Assembly (NCBI GenBank): GCA_024691145.1
Contig: JAILNW010000132.1
Coordinates: forward strand, 1 to 7,868
From: Lachnospiraceae bacterium
GTDB taxonomy: Bacteria > Bacillota > Clostridia > Lachnospirales > Lachnospiraceae
DNA: 7,868 nucleotides
Reading direction: 5' to 3'
The notes below the pieces were generated by a model, which saw only the letters and a list, made by a program, of their open reading frames with translations, was not told where the DNA came from and searched no databases. Shown piece after piece: positions 1-5,176 of this stretch (its first letter is position 1; each line of letters begins with the position of its first letter). The position numbers and the translations under genes are program-made.

Positions 1-419
1 TATCACATACTTATGGATATATAACAAAAAATACCCGAATAGAAAACAATTTGCCTAAAGAACATTATATAGATGCAAGATATATTAGCGGTAATCCAAA
101 AGCAGTATCTGATGGAACAGTATATTATCAAAAGAAAGTACGTTGTCATAACAGACAGATACATAAGAATACCATCTTAAAAGGTGGATATCGTAAACGT
201 AATCAAGCTGAATATAAAGTAAAAGGCTTCAGATTATTTGACAGGGTAGTATATCAGGGAAAGACGTATTTCATCTTTGGAAGAAGAATAAGTGGTTTCT
301 TTGATATAAGGACTTTAGATGGAACGAAGGTAAACAAAGGCAGCCTGAGTTGTAAAAAGATTAAATTTTTAGAAACATCTCAGGGCTATCTTATAGAAAA
401 AAGAAAGGTAATGACTTAG
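1..419 (+). CDS. iscB: IscB RNA-guided endonuclease, C-terminal part (5' end outside window)
   Basis: The reading frame is open from the left edge (first full codon at base 3) and gives 138 residues ending at TAG 417-419. The TTG at 51 is an internal leucine codon, not a start. The fragment begins with the segment GYITKNTRIENNLPKEHYID, which I recognise as the stretch running into RuvC-III of IscB; the HYIDAR motif (His 21, Asp 24 of the visible fragment) supplies RuvC-III catalytic residues. The basic C-terminal half (YYQKKVRCHNRQIHKNTILK, then GFRLFDRVVYQG and YFIFGRR) matches the IscB C-terminal target-adjacent-motif-recognising region. RuvC-I, the bridge helix, RuvC-II and HNH should lie upstream, off the window, as should the omega-RNA (HEARO), which in this family is encoded 5' of the gene. 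The visible end looks intact, with no frameshift. Whether the whole gene is functional cannot be judged here. Assignment is by recalled family sequence, not a search. Confidence 0.85.
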   Translation, partial: SHTYGYITKNTRIENNLPKEHYIDARYISGNPKAVSDGTVYYQKKVRCHNRQIHKNTILKGGYRKRNQAEYKVKGFRLFDRVVYQGKTYFIFGRRISGFFDIRTLDGTKVNKGSLSCKKIKFLETSQGYLIEKRKVMT

Positions 420-424
420 TTTTA

Positions 425-467
425 AAGTGTGCTCCTCCCATGACTAAAGTCACGGGTGTCCGCACTT
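425..467 (+). repeat. Stem-loop at the iscB element right end
   Basis: The inner stem pairs CCC-A-TGACT (437-445) with AGTCA-C-GGG (448-456) with one A/C mismatch and a tiny AA loop. An outer arm AAGTG (425-429) is complementary to CACTT (463-467). The inner form CTCCCATGACTAAAGTCACG is reminiscent of the conserved hairpin I recall from the right ends of IS605/IS1341-group elements. It could serve transposase recognition or protect the transcript 3' end. It lacks a following T-tract, so it is not a simple terminator. Confidence 0.6.
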
Positions 468-481
468 GACGTGTCAAGGTG
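463..481 (+). repeat. Second, mutually exclusive stem-loop at the element end
   Basis: CTTGAC (465-470) is complementary to GTCAAG (473-478), with further pairing of CA (463-464) to TG (480-481) around a bulged G. The CACTT segment is the same one that closes the outer arm of the upstream hairpin, so the two foldings compete. No T-tract follows. Confidence 0.5.
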
Positions 482-547
482 ATTTATGAATCTGCATGGG
501 AAGTAGAATTAAAAAAACTAATACATGATTTTCTTAATTAAAAATAT

Positions 548-587
548 AAACGTAGAAAAGCAGAGTAACCTTTACTTTTCTACGTTT
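548..587. terminator. Bidirectional rho-independent terminator between iscB and the NAD operon
   Basis: A perfect 13-bp inverted repeat pairs 548-560 (AAACGTAGAAAAG) with 575-587 (CTTTTCTACGTTT), with a 14-base loop. On the plus strand it runs into T585-T590, ending transcription from iscB. On the minus strand the hairpin is followed by ATATTTTT, ending transcription of the NADAR gene, whose stop codon lies 28 bases away. The stem is AU-rich, so strength may be moderate. Confidence 0.85.
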
Positions 588-615
588 TTTCTATATTATA
601 TAAATCCCTTAACCA

Positions 616-1041
616 TTAATTTTCCGCAAGTTCCTCTCTTACCTTCATTAAGATTTTACCTAAATTATTAGCACCTTTACCGTTAACGGTTCCCCATATA
701 CGGTCTCCCCAGGTATTCCCCTCTTCTAATGGTGTATTGCCTGTGGCAATTAACTTTTCCTTTATTTCTGGATTCTGGGAAAACTTTGCCCTCACAATAT
801 CCAGCATAATATCATACTTAACCTGCTCCCAGTCTTTTCTTAATGACACCCTGCGTCCGGCACGTTTTGAATCACCAGGGCTCATGGTTGTAAAAGCTTC
901 ACAGTCTTTTTTATCCACGCACTTCTGAGCCTGAAATGCAGCCTCGTTATTCTGGTATGTTAAACCATTATATTTAACAGGCGCTATATAAAAATTACTT
1001 AAGAAAAAATACTCTCCTCTAAATGAATCTATCTTTTTCAT
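616..1041 (-). CDS. NADAR-domain (YbiA/DUF1768 family) predicted N-glycosidase
   Basis: A 141-residue single-domain protein, the usual length of stand-alone NADAR proteins. Family signatures are in order: F7-R-G-E-Y-x-F-L-S-N-F (7-17), the Y-x-x-x-E-A-A-F-Q-A-x-K block (29-40) with its acidic residue E34, W71, the W-G-D-R segment (111-114) and the C-terminal G-x-x-N-L-G-x-x-L-M-x-x-R-E-x-L (123-138). NADAR proteins act on N-glycosidic bonds: plant and YbiA-type members cleave riboflavin-pathway intermediates, and DarT-linked members remove ADP-ribose from guanine. The ATG is 8 bases after GGAG. It is the last gene of the NrtR operon, 60 bases after pnuC, so co-expression with NAD salvage is likely. 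Together with NrtR this points to an ADP-ribose or NAD-derived substrate, but that is inference; no DarT-like toxin gene is in the window. The family call is firm, the substrate is open. Confidence 0.88.
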   Translation of the reverse strand: MKKIDSFRGEYFFLSNFYIAPVKYNGLTYQNNEAAFQAQKCVDKKDCEAFTTMSPGDSKRAGRRVSLRKDWEQVKYDIMLDIVRAKFSQNPEIKEKLIATGNTPLEEGNTWGDRIWGTVNGKGANNLGKILMKVREELAEN

Positions 1042-1101
1042 GTAATCATCTCCAATCTGTCCAAATGTTTTATTAAATGCTTCTTCCCATAATATTCCCT
1101 T

Positions 1102-1890
1102 CTATTCGTTATAAATATTCTTCTTTGCCAGTAAACTCCAATTTCTTATACCAACTAATGCCTCCACAAGATAGATAGCTTTCTTTGTAACATAAACAGG
1201 GTCTCCCTTCAGTGCATACTGGGTAACTGCAATTACATCAGTTATGATCCACCATATATACTGCTCCTTATATCTAAGAAGTTCAAGTATAGATGCCACA
1301 ATTCCAATTGCAAATATCATAGAATCCAGCCATTGCATTACTGTTACATTCCAGCCAAATCTGTCTGCAAACTTCATCCACGTATCTCCCGCAAGAAATG
1401 AGAGTGTATAATGTACCAGTACTGTCAGTGCAATAATAGAGGCAGTTACAATTATATGTTGCAGAAAAGACAATGTCTTAGACTTTGCAAGTAACTTATC
1501 CTCATCATCCTTATGTTTATACCAGCCAATCCACGAAATAATATTAAGTGGAAAATAAACAACTGTTTCTAACCAGAATGTAGCCCATATTCCAAAGTAT
1601 GCAAGATATATAATAAATACTGTTGTGTTTATCATTGCAAATGGGAAATTCATACGATTTGCCTTTGCTGTAAAGAAAACACATATAATACCACATAATC
1701 CTGATACAAAGTTAATAATTGCAAGCCATCTGGGAGTTCCCTCCTGTGGCATAATGGCATAATAAATTGCTATTGCAAACATCACAATACACATTACTAT
1801 CTCATACCACTTAAGACTTTTAAATGCTTGAATAATCTTCTCAAAAGCCTTCAAATCATCTTTATTTTCTTTAATATTTATACAATCCAT
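1102..1890 (-). CDS. pnuC: PnuC-family nicotinamide riboside transporter
   Basis: A 262-residue integral membrane protein of normal PnuC length. Hydrophobic segments lie near residues 31-47, 55-75, 82-100, 104-123, 143-166, 187-204 and 211-226, with a further one around 232-248. Family signatures are the aromatic stretch YFPLNIISWIGWYKH (112-126), LDS (188-190) and YKEQYIWWIITDVI (207-220), the tryptophan-rich region that lines the riboside site in PnuC. PnuC proteins carry nicotinamide riboside inward by facilitated diffusion, with uptake pulled by phosphorylation inside the cell. The start overlaps the 3' end of the adenylyltransferase gene by 13 bases, and its Shine-Dalgarno (GGAGGAG) lies inside that gene, implying coupled translation. 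Vitamin-specific PnuT (thiamine) and PnuX (riboflavin) relatives exist; the NAD neighbours favour nicotinamide riboside. Confidence 0.92.
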   Translation of the reverse strand: MDCINIKENKDDLKAFEKIIQAFKSLKWYEIVMCIVMFAIAIYYAIMPQEGTPRWLAIINFVSGLCGIICVFFTAKANRMNFPFAMINTTVFIIYLAYFGIWATFWLETVVYFPLNIISWIGWYKHKDDEDKLLAKSKTLSFLQHIIVTASIIALTVLVHYTLSFLAGDTWMKFADRFGWNVTVMQWLDSMIFAIGIVASILELLRYKEQYIWWIITDVIAVTQYALKGDPVYVTKKAIYLVEALVGIRNWSLLAKKNIYNE

Positions 1891-2366
1891 AATTTCTTCT
1901 CCTCCAATAATTCCATAGCTCTTATCATTGTTCCACTAATAGGATAATGAACTCTCTTTTCATCAACAATCACATGGGTTGCCTCTGGATATGCCCTTTT
2001 AAAATAATCTCCATATTGTGGTTCACTTGAATATACATAATCCATAACAGGAACATGCTCCCTGACTAAAGGTGTCTCCATATCCCAGATATTTTCTCCT
2101 TTATCATTACGGCAAAATGTATCATCTATTATATAAAATGAAACATTATCATACAGCTTACAAACTTTTTCAAGCTGTTTAATACGGTACTCTACTGTTA
2201 ATTCTTCTTCATCATGTGTCTTAAGAATTTCCAGTTCCTCATCCCCATTTATGAACATTATAATTACAACCTTATCACACTGCCTTGCAGACACATCTAT
2301 ACAATACAAATGTCCTTTGTGAAGTGGCATGAATTTTCCACCATAAAACCCTGTAATTTGACTCAT
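1878..2366 (-). CDS. nadR: NadR-type nicotinamide-nucleotide adenylyltransferase (stand-alone NMNAT domain)
   Basis: A 162-residue nucleotidyltransferase with FYGGKFMPLHKGH (7-19), containing the ATP-binding HxGH (His 16 to His 19), and the C-terminal ISGTMIR (143-149) phosphate-binding motif. The stretch VYSSEPQYGDYF (111-122) and the HVIVD segment (131-135) match the NMNAT domain of NadR rather than NadD. It should convert NMN and ATP to NAD and pyrophosphate. Enterobacterial NadR has an N-terminal HTH and a C-terminal ribosylnicotinamide kinase domain; both are absent, and the protein stops right at the end of the NMNAT domain. Its start overlaps the nrtR stop in an ATGA arrangement (2363-2366), showing translational coupling. 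The symbol is used for the NMNAT lineage only; a NadM-type name would also be acceptable. Confidence 0.88.
   Translation of the reverse strand: MSQITGFYGGKFMPLHKGHLYCIDVSARQCDKVVIIMFINGDEELEILKTHDEEELTVEYRIKQLEKVCKLYDNVSFYIIDDTFCRNDKGENIWDMETPLVREHVPVMDYVYSSEPQYGDYFKRAYPEATHVIVDEKRVHYPISGTMIRAMELLEEKKLWIV
1899..1905 (-). promoter_or_regulatory. Shine-Dalgarno of pnuC inside the nadR-like gene
   Basis: GGAGGAG on the minus strand lies 8 bases upstream of the pnuC ATG and encodes part of the EEKK tail of the adenylyltransferase. It fixes the pnuC start at 1890 and accounts for the 13-base gene overlap. Confidence 0.85.
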
Positions 2367-3130
2367 TTCTTATCAGCACCTTCCGTCATTTTATAAAGTT
2401 TCGCTGGCTTTCCTTTAGAAACAACAGTTTTATCAAGTTCAATAACTTTTCCTGTTCCAACATAATCTCTTAAAAATGTTTTTCTGAAATTTGGCAAATC
2501 AAGTGTTCTGTTCTTAATTGTTTCATGAATTTTCTTTAACTCAGATATAGTAAATTCATTCTTATCCCTTAAAAAATCAAATGCATCATCTTCATAATCC
2601 AGACGGTTTCTAAGTCTTGTAATAGCCATCTTGATAATCTTTCCATGGTCAAATGCAAGATCATTTTCATAAATGGTTGTTGTATCATTTGTAAATACTA
2701 CTCCATCTATATCATATTTAATCCTGAATATTTCTGCATCCTTTGCGTCATCTCCAGCCTTTACCTTAAGTTTCCCCTTAGGTATATGTGCTATATAGGC
2801 AACAGATATAACAACTGTACGTGGATCTCTGTCTGGCTCACCAAATGTATAAAGCTGGCTTAAATATACATTTTCTACTCCCGTTTCTTCTCTTAGTTCA
2901 CGCCTTGCACACTCATCTATAGACTCTTCTCCTACATGCAGGAAACCACCAGGTAACGCCCATCTGTCTTTATAAGGAAATACCCCTCTCTTTATTAAAG
3001 GAATGCTTAATTTATCATTCTCATCCACAGTAAATATTACAATATCTGTTGTAACTGACGGATGCTTAAACATTGATTCATCATAATTCTTTAAAAACTC
3101 TTCCTCTTCCTTCGAACACTTATATGCCAT
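2363..3130 (-). CDS. nrtR: NrtR-type transcriptional regulator: Nudix domain plus winged helix
   Basis: A 255-residue protein with an N-terminal Nudix domain (about 25-165) and a C-terminal winged-helix region (about 190-250). The Nudix helix reads GGF then GEESIDECARRELREETGV (67-85), keeping R77-E78-L79 and E81-E82, though the loop before it is one residue longer than the Gx5Ex7REUxEExGU pattern. The C-terminal segment FTISELKKIHE (193-203), then LDLPNFRKTFL (210-220) and KGKPAKLYKM (239-248), is the NrtR DNA-binding region. NrtR proteins repress NAD biosynthesis or salvage genes and are released by ADP-ribose or related products. It heads the operon, and two matching palindromes overlap its promoter, so autoregulation is expected. 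The ATG is 8 bases after a GAGG motif. A residual ADP-ribose pyrophosphatase activity is possible but not shown. Confidence 0.9.
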   Translation of the reverse strand: MAYKCSKEEEEFLKNYDESMFKHPSVTTDIVIFTVDENDKLSIPLIKRGVFPYKDRWALPGGFLHVGEESIDECARRELREETGVENVYLSQLYTFGEPDRDPRTVVISVAYIAHIPKGKLKVKAGDDAKDAEIFRIKYDIDGVVFTNDTTTIYENDLAFDHGKIIKMAITRLRNRLDYEDDAFDFLRDKNEFTISELKKIHETIKNRTLDLPNFRKTFLRDYVGTGKVIELDKTVVSKGKPAKLYKMTEGADKK

Positions 3131-3148
3131 TAATATCGCCTCATTTTT

Positions 3149-3169
3149 ATATAGTATGTTGTACTATAT
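3149..3169. promoter_or_regulatory. Putative NrtR operator 1 (21-bp palindrome over the transcription start)
   Basis: Perfect 8-bp arms ATATAGTA / TACTATAT flank TGTTG. The length equals the 21-bp palindromes known for NrtR sites. It lies just downstream of the -10 and covers the predicted start site, a repressing position. Confidence 0.7.
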
Positions 3170-3171
3170 TT

Positions 3172-3200
3172 ATAATAGTATATTATACCATTTATGTCAA
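3172..3200 (-). promoter_or_regulatory. Sigma-A-type promoter of the nrtR-nadR-pnuC-NADAR operon
   Basis: On the minus strand TTGACA (3195-3200, a perfect -35) is followed by a 17-base spacer and TATTAT (3172-3177, -10). The predicted start site is near 3165, giving a leader of about 35 bases before the nrtR ATG, too short for a riboswitch. Confidence 0.8.
3174..3192. promoter_or_regulatory. Putative NrtR operator 2 (palindrome between -35 and -10)
   Basis: Arms AATAGTATA / TATACCATT match at 8 of 9 positions around a central T. The core GTATATTATAC differs from the operator 1 core GTATGTTGTAC only by a symmetric pair of G/A changes, so both fit GTATRTTRTAC. The centres are 24 bases apart. 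It fills the promoter spacer. Confidence 0.65.
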
Positions 3201-3218
3201 TAGTAAAAATGAAAAATA

Positions 3219-3250
3219 TCCCCGAACCAGCTTTATCACCAGTTCGGGGA
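3219..3250 (-). terminator. Rho-independent terminator of the HD-GYP gene
   Basis: A perfect 9-bp inverted repeat pairs TCCCCGAAC (3219-3227) with GTTCGGGGA (3242-3250). On the minus strand it begins 12 bases after the HD-GYP stop codon and is followed by ATATTTTTCATTTTT. It insulates the nrtR promoter just downstream. Confidence 0.9.
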
Positions 3251-3262
3251 CTCATATATTCT

Positions 3263-5068
3263 CTATGCATTTTTCTTTTCACGCATTTCATAATCCTTAT
3301 CATCATCTATCATTTCAAGCATTATCTTTGCAAAGTAAGGATCGAACTGAGTTCCTCGTCCATTTTCAATCTCTTTTCTTACTCGCTCCTGAGTCATAGG
3401 ATCACGATAACTTCTATAACTTGTCATTGCATCATATGCGTCTGCAACTGCGATAATTCTTGCCTGTTCTGGTATTTCTTTTCCACTTATACCATCAGGA
3501 TATCCATTGCCATCATATCTTTCATGATGAGATCTGGCACCTATATCCATACCAGTCTTTTCCTTCATATTCTGCAGAATCCTTGATCCAATTACAGGAT
3601 GTTTCTTCATCATATCATATTCTTCTTTGGTAAGTTTGCCATTTTTATTAATTATAGTATCTGGAATACCTATTTTTCCTATATCATGAAGAAGTCCCAT
3701 AATATATAGATCGTTAAGCTCTGTTTCATTATATCCTGCACGTTTTGCAATCTCCCTTGCATAATCAGCAACACGGCTAGAATGACCTTTAGTATACTGG
3801 TCTTTCGCATCTATTGTTCCTGCCAAAGTCTCAACAATATTAATAAGCATATGCTCCTTTTCTACATTTTTTCTGTGAATTTCATTTCTTAAAACCTCTC
3901 TTGTCTTTCTGATATCCTCTATCTGCTGCAATACTACCATGATAAGAAGTCCAAAAAGACCTATTAACATAGGAATTTCATTGATAAGATTTTCAAAATA
4001 GATGACTTTTATAATCTCCACTAAAGCCATAACCATAAAGAACAAAAAGCCTTTTGCCGTATAGGAATAATCCTTCACATTTCCTTTTTTTAAATCAATT
4101 ACAAGTGTATAAAGCATTAATACTATTATGGCTCCTAAAATCAAATCAATATAAAAAAGAGATTTTAAAAGTGACTGTATTCCCAAAAAGTGAAGTGTTG
4201 TCCAAAAAAACAGATTAAAAATTGATGCTATAAAAGCAACCACATGCACTTTTCTATACCTGTTTTTCTGTAGTGAGTTAAAATATACCATAAATCCAAA
4301 AGGCATCATCATACAGAATATAAATCCCATAAAACCATCTACAAAGTATATGCCACATATAAATGGTGTAAACTGTGAAACTGCTATAAGCCAGCATGCA
4401 ACATTAAAAATCCCGGAAACAGCATATAACATGTCAATCTGTTGTCGTAACCACAAGCGCATAACAGTTCCTACAAAAAACGCTAATAATGATGCAACAA
4501 ACAATAATACAGACAAAATAAAAGTTATTCCATATTTATGAAACATATAATTTTTTATTCCCTGTGAACTTGATATGATTGTTTCAGATACAATCATGGG
4601 ATTTCTGTCAGTCTTTTTTCTTATAATCTTTAACTCAGCACCTGCATCTTTAGAACTTAAAGGCACCTGTATATATATTTCCTTTAAAAGTCCACCGGGA
4701 ATAACAACATCTTTTTTTTCATTAAAATCTTTTCTTAAATGTCCATCAATGTATACACTTACACTGCTCATATTCATAAAGCATAAAATCTGCCCATCTT
4801 TTATCTTATCAGGCATTTTGGCAATTGCAGTAAAATCTTCAGTATAAGCTCTTTTATCGCTATAACTTCTTCCAGCTTCAAAACTGCTTAGATTCTTATC
4901 AATTACTGTCCAGTTTTCAATATATGTAATAATATTATCATTGTCATTATATTCATTTTTTACCATTATAGAAAATATTATTCCTATAATTATAGCAAGA
5001 CCAAATAAACAAAAGTATAATGTTCTAAATAAATATTTATGTTTTACTACTGTGTTGCCACTTTTCAT
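3263..5068 (-). CDS. Membrane-bound HD-GYP domain protein, predicted c-di-GMP phosphodiesterase
   Basis: A 601-residue protein when started at the ATG at 5068, which has AAGGAG 10 bases upstream. One transmembrane helix (about 11-36) precedes an extracytoplasmic domain of some 140 residues with a beta-sandwich look. Seven hydrophobic helices follow (about 179-201, 210-232, 237-262, 274-294, 302-324, 339-357, 364-382), an arrangement like 7TMR-DISM receptors, then a short charged linker and the HD-GYP domain (about 410-590). Its motifs are complete: HSSRVADYA (429-437), LLHDIGKIGIPD (459-470), HP at 490-491, HHERYDGNGYPDG (514-526), ADAYDAMTSYRSYR (542-555) and GTQFDP (572-577). The family hydrolyses c-di-GMP to pGpG or GMP at a metal centre. 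The sensor probably binds an external, perhaps carbohydrate-like, ligand; that is inference. It sits alone between two terminators. A longer frame reaches TTG 5128 but would run through the upstream terminator. Confidence 0.9.
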   Translation of the reverse strand: MKSGNTVVKHKYLFRTLYFCLFGLAIIIGIIFSIMVKNEYNDNDNIITYIENWTVIDKNLSSFEAGRSYSDKRAYTEDFTAIAKMPDKIKDGQILCFMNMSSVSVYIDGHLRKDFNEKKDVVIPGGLLKEIYIQVPLSSKDAGAELKIIRKKTDRNPMIVSETIISSSQGIKNYMFHKYGITFILSVLLFVASLLAFFVGTVMRLWLRQQIDMLYAVSGIFNVACWLIAVSQFTPFICGIYFVDGFMGFIFCMMMPFGFMVYFNSLQKNRYRKVHVVAFIASIFNLFFWTTLHFLGIQSLLKSLFYIDLILGAIIVLMLYTLVIDLKKGNVKDYSYTAKGFLFFMVMALVEIIKVIYFENLINEIPMLIGLFGLLIMVVLQQIEDIRKTREVLRNEIHRKNVEKEHMLINIVETLAGTIDAKDQYTKGHSSRVADYAREIAKRAGYNETELNDLYIMGLLHDIGKIGIPDTIINKNGKLTKEEYDMMKKHPVIGSRILQNMKEKTGMDIGARSHHERYDGNGYPDGISGKEIPEQARIIAVADAYDAMTSYRSYRDPMTQERVRKEIENGRGTQFDPYFAKIMLEMIDDDKDYEMREKKNA

Positions 5069-5096
5069 CCAGCACCCACTCCTTTTCAATCCAAAA

Positions 5097-5132
5097 AGGC
5101 TTATTGTCATATATTTTATCGACAACAAGCCT
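5097..5132 (-). terminator. Rho-independent terminator of the MoxR/VWA operon
   Basis: On the minus strand AGGCTTGTTGTC (from 5132) pairs with GACAATAAGCCT (to 5097), 12 bp with one G-U wobble in RNA, a 12-base loop, then TTTTTGG. It lies 44 bases after the VWA stop codon. It overlaps alternative upstream starts of the HD-GYP frame, supporting the start at 5068. No convincing separate promoter for the HD-GYP gene is visible in 5069-5176. Confidence 0.85.
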
Positions 5133-5176
5133 CTTTATATAAAGATATTTGCAGTAAAACTTTACCAATTTCTATG

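Larger units (their letters stand above)
1..481 (+). mobile_element. 3' portion of an IS200/IS605-like element carrying iscB
   Basis: IscB genes usually sit in IS200/IS605-type elements that lack or borrow TnpA, and such elements end in subterminal hairpins rather than terminal inverted repeats. Here the iscB stop codon is followed within 10 bases by a stem-loop and then a second one (425-481), as expected for a right end. No tnpA is visible. The exact right boundary cannot be fixed from one copy; 481 is only the end of the last structured segment, and the true cleavage point may lie a few to a few tens of bases beyond it. Confidence 0.5.

Noticed and set aside
3131..3262. Possible NAD-sensing riboswitch before nrtR
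   Set aside because: The predicted start site leaves only about 35 bases of leader, and the visible structures are explained by the operators and the HD-GYP terminator.
3194..3586. A 130-codon plus-strand open frame opposite the HD-GYP C-terminus
   Set aside because: It runs antisense through the GYP motif region and the HD-GYP terminator; its composition is that of a shadow frame.
5069..5128. Upstream extension of the HD-GYP protein to TTG 5128 or ATG 5110
   Set aside because: The extension lies in the MoxR/VWA operon terminator hairpin, and the ATG at 5068 has a proper Shine-Dalgarno.
5132..5145. Perfect 14-bp palindrome TCTTTATATAAAGA after the VWA gene
   Set aside because: It is low-complexity AT sequence with no loop, not positioned on a recognisable promoter; it could be chance.
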